Positions 18,325 through 26,224 of a stretch of 64,000 nucleotides of DNA are shown in pieces. The notes under the pieces were generated by a model. The model searched no databases. It saw nothing but the letters and a program-made list of their open reading frames with translations, and had not been told where the DNA came from. How positions within the stretch are numbered: position 1 is the first letter of the stretch; each line of letters starts with the position of its first letter. This DNA comes from Pseudanabaena sp. lw0831. GTDB taxonomy: Bacteria > Cyanobacteriota > Cyanobacteriia > Pseudanabaenales > Pseudanabaenaceae. The position numbers and the translations under genes were made by a program. The stretch spans positions 1-64,000 of the forward strand of contig NZ_BBJB01000078.1 of the NCBI RefSeq assembly GCF_016584665.1, in the 5' to 3' direction.

Positions 18325-20316
18325 TTACCAGAAGTATCCTGATCGCACGGAGGTGCGGTTGGTTGATTCGTCGTAGTCTAGGAGATATTCGTGTGCGAGT
18401 AGTTGATTTTGGCGGAGGCGAGTTACTTCTTCTTTGCCGATTTCGGTATCGGTTGAGAGTAGGATGACTTGCTGACTGGCGTTGGGGAAATAGCGATCTA
18501 GAAGGTTGAGTCGGTGGGATGAGTCCAAACGACCGAGAGGGGTATCGATCACGACAGGTAACTGGCAACCTGAGACACGGGCTAATCCCCATAAAAAGGC
18601 GATCGCTAACATTTGTTTTTCACCTGCGGAAAGGCGATGTTTGGGGATAGCTTTACCTTCAGCGTTGTATAGCTCTAATCGAAATGTATCGGGGGCGATC
18701 GTGATGCGATGCACAAGGCGCGATTTGTGTAAAAGGTGGAGAAAGCATTCTGTGACGCTGTTTTCTAGTTGAGCGATTTTATGGGCGGTGAGTTCTTTTC
18801 TAAACGAATCCATTGTAAATTGTACTTTAACAACTGACTGGAAGAAAAATTCTAGATTGCCCCTTGCGACTATGGTAGTTCCATAGTTTTCTAGTTCTTT
18901 TTTGCTGGAGATTAACTTGCGTTCTAAAAGGGCTAAGTTACGCTGAGCATCGTCTAGCTGATTGGCTAAAGATTCGCAAACCGCTTCGGATTCTTCTTTC
19001 TTTTGCAAGAGTTGCTGATAGATTTCTGGACTTGCGGCAGAGGCAATCACATTTTGGATTTGGGTACTTTCGCGATCGCAAGATTCCAATTTTTGCGCTG
19101 CGGTACTTGCTAAAGCAACGGTTTTAGGTAAATCATGCGCTAAAAGATTTGAGAGTGATTTCACCAGCTCTATATCGCTACCAAGCCATATTTCTCCGTG
19201 CTGCGATTCATCTTCGAGTTGAGCGAGTTCGGTTTCCAAAAACTCTTGGACTAAGCGGTTATATTTTTTAGGGAAGTTCTGGTCTATAAATTCTGACAGT
19301 TTGCGATCTCGCTCTTTAATTAGATCTAGAGCAGCTTTAGCTTTTTGCAAATGTATCTCTTTTTGGCTTTGGGAAAGCGCTTGTTCTAACAGAGGTGATT
19401 TAATCAACATCATGGGTAAACAAGTTTCTGCTAAATCTAGCAATGCTTTTCTTTGCTGATCAGATTCTTCTTTGAGTCTGTGATAGCTTTGTTCTAACTC
19501 TTGCTTATCTCCTGCGGCTTTCCCGCCTTTACGCATAAATTCACGTTCAGCTTCTGCAAAAGTAGCTTTAGCTTGTTCGAGGTCGGCTTCCAGTTGGGTT
19601 TTATGTGCTTCTTCTAATTCAATCTCTGCGGATTGTTGCGCGATTTGGGTCTCAATCTCTGTGAGTTTATTAAAAGCTTCTGTGTCAGATGATTCACGCC
19701 GTTTTTTGCTGGCTAATACTTCTAAATCAATTTCTAAGCGATCGACTAGCTCTAGTCCGAGAATTGTGCGAATAGCATCGACAATACCCTGTGTGGGAGT
19801 GTCTTGCAGAGCAAGTTCTCGAACTTGTTCACCATCAAATAGAAATAAGCCCGAAATGCCTATAGGCATGATCTCTTCGATAAACTCATCCCATGTGTTA
19901 GTCAGGGTTTCGTTATTCCAACTATCGACACGCACCTCTAGAATGTCACGACCATTTTTTGGTTGCTGTGTCCAACGACGGGAGATCGAGATCGGAACTT
20001 GGCGCAGTTCGGATTTATTGAAGCTGGCTTGTTCAAAGACTAATTCGATCGCAGCTTCTTCGCCGATTTTGGCTTCGCGATTGACGCTTTGAGATAAAAA
20101 TTCGCCATAGCTTAAGTTGCCTCGCGTGGAGCATTGGGCTTTTGCGCCATATAGGACAAGGCGGAGGGCATCGATAAAGGTCGTTTTTCCACCGCCATTT
20201 AAGCCACCTAACAGGACAATTGGTGGATGGTCTTGATTGACATCGACAGAAAGATTAATCGTGTGCTTTCCTTGATAAGCACCGAAATTTTGCAGAGTTA
20301 GTTCGCGAAAAATCAA
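18325..20316 (-). CDS. dndD: DNA sulfur modification protein DndD (SMC-like ATPase)
   Basis: ATPase of the Dnd complex, thought to expose DNA for sulfur incorporation. Walker A GGLNGGGKTTF is near residue 38, a long coiled coil with charged heptads follows, then a signature LSAGEKQMLAIAFLWG and Walker B VVIDTPLGRLD. A TTG at 20316 gives the start LIFRELTLQNFGAY and overlaps the dndC stop as TTGA, implying coupled translation; an ATG at 20361 would sit inside dndC. Length is about 663 residues, normal for DndD. Confidence 0.93.
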   Translation of the reverse strand: MIFRELTLQNFGAYQGKHTINLSVDVNQDHPPIVLLGGLNGGGKTTFIDALRLVLYGAKAQCSTRGNLSYGEFLSQSVNREAKIGEEAAIELVFEQASFNKSELRQVPISISRRWTQQPKNGRDILEVRVDSWNNETLTNTWDEFIEEIMPIGISGLFLFDGEQVRELALQDTPTQGIVDAIRTILGLELVDRLEIDLEVLASKKRRESSDTEAFNKLTEIETQIAQQSAEIELEEAHKTQLEADLEQAKATFAEAEREFMRKGGKAAGDKQELEQSYHRLKEESDQQRKALLDLAETCLPMMLIKSPLLEQALSQSQKEIHLQKAKAALDLIKERDRKLSEFIDQNFPKKYNRLVQEFLETELAQLEDESQHGEIWLGSDIELVKSLSNLLAHDLPKTVALASTAAQKLESCDRESTQIQNVIASAASPEIYQQLLQKKEESEAVCESLANQLDDAQRNLALLERKLISSKKELENYGTTIVARGNLEFFFQSVVKVQFTMDSFRKELTAHKIAQLENSVTECFLHLLHKSRLVHRITIAPDTFRLELYNAEGKAIPKHRLSAGEKQMLAIAFLWGLARVSGCQLPVVIDTPLGRLDSSHRLNLLDRYFPNASQQVILLSTDTEIGKEEVTRLRQNQLLAHEYLLDYDESTNRTSVRSGYFW

Positions 20317-21929
20317 GACTGTACCTCTGCAATTGGGGAGCCAAATTTCATCGATGCCCAACTATTGACTTTTTTGGGAGACTCTGAGTCGTCAGGTTTG
20401 GTTGGCTGTCCTAGTGCAAGTTGACGCACTTTATCAGCATCTCCTGCTTGGGCAGCATCTCGAAGATCTTTAAATCGATGGGCGTTTTGAATTGCTTCTT
20501 CTTGCGATCGCGAACTGGTTTCAAAGCATTTTTCGAGGGCTTCATAGATACCGACACGGCGCATTTTGCCATAATGTTGCTTTTCAACGCTGAGCAGTTT
20601 GGTGGTGAGTTCGAGGTGCATGGCATTTTCGCCACAGAGTCGAGCAAGAATTTCCCATTCATCGGCTCCTAACAGGCTTTGATTGTTGGGATTGTTGATA
20701 TCTTGGAATTTTTGACCTGTTAGATCGAGATAAATATGTGGCAGTGCGTCATCAAATTCATGTTTATCTTCACGCCAAATCCGCCGAATTTCGCTAAGTT
20801 CAGCTTGAGTAATTAGTTCAATTTCTTGCATTTCAGGAGGTGCATTTTTACGCGCTTCGGTTTGTGCTTTGAGTAATTCCCTCAGCCAATGTTCGCGCCA
20901 TTTTTTGGTGTAAGGTCCTGGGATCGGCTTGACTTCTTGTTTGCCGTCGCTGTTGTGGGTAAATAGCTGTACGTTGCCACTCATTCGCCTAAAGTCACGT
21001 TTGTCCCAGTCATCGGGGCTATCGAGGGCATTGCGTAGATCTAGCATGGGCTGCATCCATTCTTTTTCGTCATCATTGAGGATCATCGCTTCCATAGATT
21101 TGTCTTTGTTGACGAGGGTGCAGACCCAGCAACCAAAGCGAGAGTCACCACAGCTAGGGGTGTTGCTGTCGATCACCAGAGGGCATTCATTGTCGGCAGT
21201 TGCGCCGCGATACATGGTGAAGAGGTCTTGATTGCTATTGCCCCAAGGGTTGGGATATTGCATGAGGTATAGCCATACTTCGCTGTTGCTCCAGTCGGCG
21301 ATTGGGCTATAGATTAAGGAATTGGGTAGGCTGCCGCTATAGAGCAGGGATGTGAGATTGCTGTCACCAAGGCGATCGCCGATGCTGCCCATTTCGTGAT
21401 CGGTCATCGATCGCGATCGCCTAGAGCTTTCGGCTTTGCGTGTGCCAAGGACGATGATTACTTCACCTTTTGCCCTGACGACGTTTTGGACAAATTGGTT
21501 AGATGGTTTAATTTTGAGGCGTTCGGTACACCATCTAAAGCCGTTGCGGGGGGCGGGGTAGCCTTTGCCAATCAAGTTGACCCAGAAGGTGTCTTTGACA
21601 TCAGGGACTAGCAGATTTGCAGAAATTGGTAAGCCTTGCTCGATGGCGGCGGCTTGCATATTCGCGATCGATCGCTTCACCCATGCGGCGACGATGGGGT
21701 TTTCAACGCGGGTGTCGGTGGTGATGACGTAAATCTGTTTGGTGCGGCGATCGCTTGGTAGTTGTTGGATGGCTTGCCAAACGAGTTGCAGGGTGGCGGT
21801 GGAGTCTTTGCCGCCTGAATAGCCAATAATCCAAGGGATTTCGTCATGGCAATACAACTGCTGGATCTCAATTATCAGCGCTTTGATGTCTTCAATTAAC
21901 TGGGGTGCAGTGCGTTGTGGTTCAGTCAT
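20313..21929 (-). CDS. dndC: DNA sulfur modification protein DndC (PAPS reductase-like)
   Basis: PP-loop ATPase with a probable Fe-S cluster that activates the DNA backbone for sulfur insertion. The PP-loop SGGKDST is at residues 38-44 of the 538-residue product, and cysteines in CGDSRFGCWVCT suit cluster binding. The ATG at 21929 (MTEPQRTAPQ) is preferred over one at 22001, which would read through the palindromic operator. It is the first gene of the operon dndC-dndD-dndE-methyltransferase; dndB and the cysteine desulfurase gene dndA are not in the window, so a general IscS/SufS would have to supply sulfur. Confidence 0.94.
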   Translation of the reverse strand: MTEPQRTAPQLIEDIKALIIEIQQLYCHDEIPWIIGYSGGKDSTATLQLVWQAIQQLPSDRRTKQIYVITTDTRVENPIVAAWVKRSIANMQAAAIEQGLPISANLLVPDVKDTFWVNLIGKGYPAPRNGFRWCTERLKIKPSNQFVQNVVRAKGEVIIVLGTRKAESSRRSRSMTDHEMGSIGDRLGDSNLTSLLYSGSLPNSLIYSPIADWSNSEVWLYLMQYPNPWGNSNQDLFTMYRGATADNECPLVIDSNTPSCGDSRFGCWVCTLVNKDKSMEAMILNDDEKEWMQPMLDLRNALDSPDDWDKRDFRRMSGNVQLFTHNSDGKQEVKPIPGPYTKKWREHWLRELLKAQTEARKNAPPEMQEIELITQAELSEIRRIWREDKHEFDDALPHIYLDLTGQKFQDINNPNNQSLLGADEWEILARLCGENAMHLELTTKLLSVEKQHYGKMRRVGIYEALEKCFETSSRSQEEAIQNAHRFKDLRDAAQAGDADKVRQLALGQPTKPDDSESPKKVNSWASMKFGSPIAEVQS

Positions 21930-21972
21930 GGTTGGTAAATTTGCCTTGTTTTTCGGGATATCCCTACTACTG

Positions 21973-21994
21973 TTGTAGTCCAAATGGACGACAA
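21973..21994. promoter_or_regulatory. Palindromic operator candidate in front of dndC
   Basis: 22-bp near-palindrome: half-site TTGTAGTCCA, two A bases, then TGGACGACAA. It lies 44 bases upstream of the dndC start. The same half-site occurs in the region between the XRE gene and its divergent neighbour (24278-24363), which makes the XRE protein the natural candidate to bind both. A convincing -35/-10 pair around it was not identified. Confidence 0.7.
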
Positions 21995-22049
21995 ATGGCA
22001 AGATGAAAGCTAAAGCCTGTGAATTGGCAAATTAGAATTGACAAATTAT

Positions 22050-23597
22050 TTATCCCCGAATCACGGTAATATTTCGTCCTGCGGGACTAATTGCCATCTC
22101 AGTCGTTGTCCGATCGCTAAGCATCGGTAACCGCTCACGGCGATCAAATATTACCAACCAGCCCGTATCTAAATTCAATCCCGATAGATATTTATCCAAT
22201 TGCTTTAAACCTTCATTGAGTGGGTCTGGCTTGCGATCGCGCCATACTTTTAACTCCATTCCCAAAGTCACTTTGCCATAGCGTAAACATAAATCCATTC
22301 TTCCTGAACCGATCGCATATTCGCGTTCCAAAGTCCCTTTACCATTGACCACCCGATGCAAAAATGCCATCAGCACTAGATGTGGCGCAATCTCTGGATA
22401 GGGGGTACTTTTAAACAATGGTTCTCCATGCTGTCGCCAAAATCCTAGAAATGACTCTAACAAGCGTTCAGGTAGAAATTCACCCTGTTCACTTAGCCAA
22501 ATTGGTTGAATATATCCCATTGAGGCTGATGTCACATAGGCAAGCACTCTGGGCAGTACCTCTTGATAAATGGGATTAGCGATCGCTAATCCATTCTCGT
22601 TACTACATAAACCTAAATCCAAAACATAGCGCACGTCATCCTGTGGCACATCTGGTAATTCCTGCCCTGCAAGGATTGGCTGAATGATCGCTCTTACTCG
22701 TTCTTCTCGCAATCGCTCAGCTAGGCTATCTAAATGAGTATCTTGTCTTTGAATCAAAATCTCTTTGGCTTGGTTGACGAATTCAGGTGTAATTGGAGTA
22801 TTGGTATCTTTGGCGATATATTCGGTGATTTCTTTGGCGATCGCATTGACGAGCCAAGGCTGACCTTGTGTTAAATGAAATGCTAAATCTATTGCTTCTG
22901 GTGTAAATATTTGTTCTGTGGCTTCTGTATGTTGTTGATAGAGATTTCTCACTTCTTCAAGAGTGAAGTTACTAAGCGTGAAGGAACGCACTTTGATGTT
23001 AAAGGGGCTTGAGGTATTGAGTCTCTCACCGCCTCCTGATGCATATTTATAATCGCGGACATCGCGCATTCCCACTAGGGCAACTGACTGTGGAAAGCCT
23101 TGCGGACGTAGTGGAAAGCCATCTCTTAGCTGTCGCAATACTGTAATTAAAGTTTGATTTTGTAAAGAGTCTATTTCGTCAATAAATAGAACTATTGGTC
23201 GAGGTGAAATTTCTGCCCAAGCAGATAATACGGCGTTTATACGCTGCCCTGATTCTGCTTCTGGTGCGCTGGGTGGATGTAGTTCTTTAGGCAGCCAAAA
23301 GCGTGCATTTTTGTACCAAGCTCCTAAGATTGCTTTTTCAGCTATTTCTGGTTGATCGGGGAATGCTGATCCTACTTCTACTGAAACCATGACGGCGCAG
23401 TATTTGCCACTGGCTGTTAGTTCTTGCGCTAATGCCATCATCGCTGTGGTTTTGCCAGTTTGCCTTGGGGCGTGAATGACAAAGTAATTTTCTTGGGCGA
23501 TCAACTGCTCTAGCTCTGGCAGGCGATCGCTTGCGGGTAGCATATAGTGAATATTTGGCTTACAAGGACCTGCGGTATTAAACCATTTCTTCATCAT
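22050..23597 (-). CDS. AAA-like ATPase with C-terminal PD-(D/E)XK nuclease-like domain
   Basis: 515 residues in two parts. The N-terminal STAND/AAA-like ATPase has Walker A APRQTGKTTAMMA near residue 44 and Walker B IVLFIDEIDSL. The C-terminal segment SGRMDLCLRYGKVTLGMELK has the D...ExK pattern of PD-(D/E)XK nucleases. This architecture is common in cyanobacteria and its function is unknown. It lies between dndC and the regulator block; whether it belongs to the Dnd system or is a passenger cannot be told from context. Confidence 0.78.
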   Translation of the reverse strand: MMKKWFNTAGPCKPNIHYMLPASDRLPELEQLIAQENYFVIHAPRQTGKTTAMMALAQELTASGKYCAVMVSVEVGSAFPDQPEIAEKAILGAWYKNARFWLPKELHPPSAPEAESGQRINAVLSAWAEISPRPIVLFIDEIDSLQNQTLITVLRQLRDGFPLRPQGFPQSVALVGMRDVRDYKYASGGGERLNTSSPFNIKVRSFTLSNFTLEEVRNLYQQHTEATEQIFTPEAIDLAFHLTQGQPWLVNAIAKEITEYIAKDTNTPITPEFVNQAKEILIQRQDTHLDSLAERLREERVRAIIQPILAGQELPDVPQDDVRYVLDLGLCSNENGLAIANPIYQEVLPRVLAYVTSASMGYIQPIWLSEQGEFLPERLLESFLGFWRQHGEPLFKSTPYPEIAPHLVLMAFLHRVVNGKGTLEREYAIGSGRMDLCLRYGKVTLGMELKVWRDRKPDPLNEGLKQLDKYLSGLNLDTGWLVIFDRRERLPMLSDRTTTEMAISPAGRNITVIRG

Positions 23598-23681
23598 GAC
23601 AGCTATTTAACAGGGCAATACTCTTTCAATATATAGCAACGAGCTAAGCAAACCTAATCCTGTAAATGAGGAGATCGTGAA

Positions 23682-24017
23682 ATGGATAAAGTAGGTAAAT
23701 ATCGGGAGTATGTTCAAAGTTTGTTGTCTCGATATGTGAGTGGTGATGTGTCAGATGATGAGGTTGAGGTGCAACTGATTTTTGATGTAGAAAGGGATCA
23801 TTATCAGTGGCTCAATATTGGCTGGCAAGAGTTAACTCGTGTGTATCGATGTGTTATGCATTTTGATATTAAGGATGGCAAGATTTGGCTGCAACAGAAT
23901 TTGACCGATCAAAATCCTGCGGAGGAGTTAGTTGCTATGGGTGTGGAAAGGCAGGATATTGTGTTGGGTTTGCAACCACCATATAAGCGTCCATATACAG
24001 ATTATGGAGTCGCATAA
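23682..24017 (+). CDS. XisI-like protein (fdxN element excision controlling factor family)
   Basis: 111-residue protein matching the XisI family throughout (YREYVQSLLSRY, then VERDHYQWLNIGW, ending IVLGLQPPYKRPYTDYGVA). In Anabaena XisI and XisH control excision of the fdxN element. No xisH is next to it and no excision element is visible, so it is a solitary copy with unknown role. It reads against the surrounding dnd genes. A possible ribosome site GAGGAG lies 11 bases before the ATG. Confidence 0.88.
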   Translation: MDKVGKYREYVQSLLSRYVSGDVSDDEVEVQLIFDVERDHYQWLNIGWQELTRVYRCVMHFDIKDGKIWLQQNLTDQNPAEELVAMGVERQDIVLGLQPPYKRPYTDYGVA

Positions 24018-24040
24018 AATCGGGGTTTTGAGAAATGATT

Positions 24041-24250
24041 TTACCTGCTGTTATTCTGCGGCAGTACCAACTGATCTATTTGGCAGTCAAAAACAATAAA
24101 AAAATTAACCGTAGGGATGCGCCGCCGTAAAAACTTCAAATGTTCTTCCGCATCTACTCTGCGTCGAAATCTTCCTACAATTACGCTTTGAATATTATTG
24201 GGGAGAGGACGAGCGATCGCCCAAGGGTGGAGCATTTCTTGGTAGCTCAT
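24041..24250 (-). CDS. Small conserved hypothetical protein divergent from the XRE regulator
   Basis: 69 residues starting MSYQEMLHPWAIARPLP, followed by VGRFRRRVDAEEHLKFLRRRIPTVNFFIVFD, a pattern I recall in short cyanobacterial hypotheticals. The frame can be extended to a TTG at 24397, but that extension reads through the operator cluster and is unlikely to be translated. Its promoter region is shared with the XRE gene, so the two are probably controlled together. Function unknown. Confidence 0.6.
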   Translation of the reverse strand: MSYQEMLHPWAIARPLPNNIQSVIVGRFRRRVDAEEHLKFLRRRIPTVNFFIVFDCQIDQLVLPQNNSR

Positions 24251-24277
24251 GGCATTAGCAATTAAATAGTGAAAGTT

Positions 24278-24363
24278 TTGTAGTCCAATTAGTCTACGAA
24301 TTGATCGTATGAATCCAAATGGACTACAAGGGTGTATAATTTTGTAGTCCATTTGGACACATT
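24278..24363. promoter_or_regulatory. Operator cluster between the divergent small gene and the XRE gene
   Basis: Three related sites. Site A (24278-24300) is TTGTAGTCCAATT followed by AGTCTACGAA, itself nearly palindromic. Sites B (24314-24329) and C (24342-24357) are perfect 16-bp inverted copies, TCCAAATGGACTACAA and its complement, 12 bases apart. A perfect -10 hexamer TATAAT (24335-24340) lies between B and C, oriented toward the XRE gene. This is the layout expected for autorepression. Site C contains the same TTGTAGTCCA half-site as the dndC operator. Confidence 0.75.
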
Positions 24364-24401
24364 TCTTTACAGGCTTAACATCCTCTGACACGATCAAAGG
24401 T

Positions 24402-24623
24402 ATGGGTAAAGCAGGTAAAACACTCGGACAAGTTCTTGAAAAATATAGTATTAGCCAAACAAATCTGGCTAATGCTTTAGGTGTAGGTCGTTCAAATATT
24501 TATCGTTGGATCAATGAAGTTAGAGATCCTAACTCTGAAACGGTTTTGCGGATTGTTGCAGCGTTAGAAAAAATTAATCCCACCGCAGCAAAAGAATTTA
24601 AGAATCTGTACATGAGTGACTAG
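24402..24623 (+). CDS. XRE-type helix-turn-helix regulator
   Basis: 73-residue single-domain protein of the Cro/CI type. The helix-turn-helix is SQTNLANALGVGRSNIYRW (about residues 17-35), followed by the usual N..RDPNSETVLRIVAALE. There is no sensor domain. It starts 39 bases after site C. Its stop overlaps the stop of the convergent HNH gene in a shared CTAG. The operator pattern suggests it represses itself, the divergent 69-residue gene and dndC; this is inference. Confidence 0.88.
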   Translation: MGKAGKTLGQVLEKYSISQTNLANALGVGRSNIYRWINEVRDPNSETVLRIVAALEKINPTAAKEFKNLYMSD

Positions 24624-25591
24624 TACTCTAGAAAAAGTTGATCGCATTGATTAAAAACATTTTCTTGATGCCATCGTAAAGCTTCGATTCTTGGCAAATA
24701 GCTTTGTTGTGCTGGCAAAACGATATTCTGACCGTGAAAATCTCGCATTGTCTGAGCGTGAGGTGATTCTTCCCTAAGATCGTTAGAGACAATAATTTTG
24801 TAATCATCATCAACGGTAAACCAACCGCGATCAAAAGCCCAGTGATGATTTTTGCAAAGGGAAAGCCCATTATCAAAGCGATCGTCTCGAAATTGGGAGA
24901 ACGGCTTGATATGCGCTCCATCGACAATATGTTGGTTTAGTGAATTGAGAACCTGTAACTCACAAAATGCACATCGATATTCATAAGCAGAGACAACTAT
25001 TCTACGGAAGGCAGCATCTCGCACAATTAATTTAGATTCATCTTCTACTTCACCAACTGAATAGACAGCCCCACCTCTCTCTCGTAAGCGATCTTGAAAT
25101 TCTTGAAAGGAATTGATTTGAAAAAGTTGCTCAATTTGTGATGATTTATCAGAAAACCAATTATTTACTAGGATATCAATTAAACTATTTCTTGATGATA
25201 AATTCTGAATTAACTCAAAAAGTTCATCATCAAAGTAAGCATACTGCACCGAATCTCTTAACCCACTTAAAGTTTTGATTTTCACTTTGGAGTTAATTAC
25301 AGGTTCAAATCCAGCCTTTGCTTTTAGATGCCAAAAGCCTTCACTTTGAAGATGAAAGAATGGCTGGGCAATATCCGAACGATGGGATTCTGAACCCAAA
25401 AAGCTCCAGTATTTGAGAAATGTGGCGATTAATTCAGGTGATAAAAATATTCGGTTTTGTCTGATTATTCCCTGCTGAATTAGCGCGATCGCAGATAAAA
25501 GTAATATTGGCTTATGTGGTGCAATTCCCCGCACACGGTCTACACGCAACTTCGCAAACTTTTTGGAATAGTACAGTAAGTCTTTGCTCAT
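24620..25591 (-). CDS. HNH endonuclease with N-terminal segment resembling sulfur-binding domains
   Basis: 323 residues. The C-terminal half is an HNH nuclease with CAFC, DGAHIKP, NGLSLCKNHH, the arrangement of zinc-stabilised HNH enzymes. The N-terminal part has APHKPILLLSAIALIQQG (about residues 24-41) and QPFFHLQSEGFWHL (76-89), which match by memory the APHKPLLLL and YPFWxLQxDGxW motifs of phosphorothioate-DNA-dependent restriction enzymes (SBD-HNH, ScoMcrA type). The tyrosine of the YP pair is replaced by Q76 while P77 is kept. No SRA domain is evident. It overlaps the preceding Dnd-associated gene by 4 bases (ATGA). Confidence 0.72.
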   Translation of the reverse strand: MSKDLLYYSKKFAKLRVDRVRGIAPHKPILLLSAIALIQQGIIRQNRIFLSPELIATFLKYWSFLGSESHRSDIAQPFFHLQSEGFWHLKAKAGFEPVINSKVKIKTLSGLRDSVQYAYFDDELFELIQNLSSRNSLIDILVNNWFSDKSSQIEQLFQINSFQEFQDRLRERGGAVYSVGEVEDESKLIVRDAAFRRIVVSAYEYRCAFCELQVLNSLNQHIVDGAHIKPFSQFRDDRFDNGLSLCKNHHWAFDRGWFTVDDDYKIIVSNDLREESPHAQTMRDFHGQNIVLPAQQSYLPRIEALRWHQENVFNQCDQLFLEY

Positions 25592-26046
25592 AGAAATCTA
25601 CTCAAATCAAAATCTTCTAACGATTCTTGATCTTTTTCCGCTAGCAGCATCAACAAAATTGCGTCGGTATAATCCACGCTTCCTTGTAAAGTGTTCTGTA
25701 AAACTTCAAGCCCTCCATTGGCATACTCTTCAAAAATTTGAACGCGGATATTTCCAGATTCTTCGTCAAGGGCAAGACTTTTAGGATCTTTGGTATGGGC
25801 GATCGCAATTAAATTGATTACAGGCTCATAGCCTCTAGCTACAAACTGATCTTGAGGAATTGGATCGGGTTCTTTTCTGGATGTTTTACCGAGAGGAATC
25901 TTCTTTCCTCGCTTAGCCCCAAGGACAGCCGCAAAAGTCATCACGTCAGCATAGGTCTGAAACGGCGCAGTAGGATTTTCAGCAGATCTTAAAGACCGTA
26001 CAAGTTCAGCTTTGTCTTCAGCAATATAGATTCTACGAATACTCAT
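25588..26046 (-). CDS. DNA phosphorothioation-associated protein 4
   Basis: 152-residue protein matching the Dnd-associated protein 4 family: it begins RRIYIAEDKAELVRSL and contains YADVMTFAAVLGAKRGKK, with an acidic C-terminus. Function unknown; the family occurs with dnd restriction-type modules. Its stop overlaps the HNH start as ATGA, implying that the two are expressed together. A decayed copy of its own 5' end lies directly upstream. Confidence 0.85.
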   Translation of the reverse strand: MSIRRIYIAEDKAELVRSLRSAENPTAPFQTYADVMTFAAVLGAKRGKKIPLGKTSRKEPDPIPQDQFVARGYEPVINLIAIAHTKDPKSLALDEESGNIRVQIFEEYANGGLEVLQNTLQGSVDYTDAILLMLLAEKDQESLEDFDLSRFL

Positions 26047-26122
26047 TATTTGCCCCTAACTCCGCCTTATCTTTCGCGATCTTTACCCTTGCATCAGCCA
26101 TTCTTACTTATTCCTCAATACC
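26033..26122 (-). pseudogene. Remnants of a second YhcG 3' end and a second Dnd-associated protein 4 5' end
   Basis: Reading the minus strand from 26122, DVFRLGIEE-stop mirrors the end of the YhcG-type gene (LLNGIEE-stop), with GGTATTGAGGA shared. Eight bases later an ATG at 26101 opens MADARVKIAKDKAELG, which matches RRIYIAEDKAELV at the start of the intact protein 4 gene; the frame stops after 22 codons at 26033. This looks like the junction of an older copy of the same two genes. Confidence 0.55.
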
Positions 26123-26224
26123 CAATCTAAAAACATCTTACACACAAGCGATCGATTCATTAACTTCAGTCACCATCAAACCAGTCATCATCAACAAGCG
26201 ATCGCGCTCACATCAATGATCACA

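Noticed and set aside
23682-24017. An fdxN-type excision element controlled by XisI
   Set aside because: There is no XisH, no site-specific recombinase and no direct-repeat attachment site in the neighbourhood.
24251-24397. Extension of the 69-residue protein to a TTG start
   Set aside because: It would read through the operator cluster and start beside the XRE gene; the internal ATG matches the conserved-looking part.
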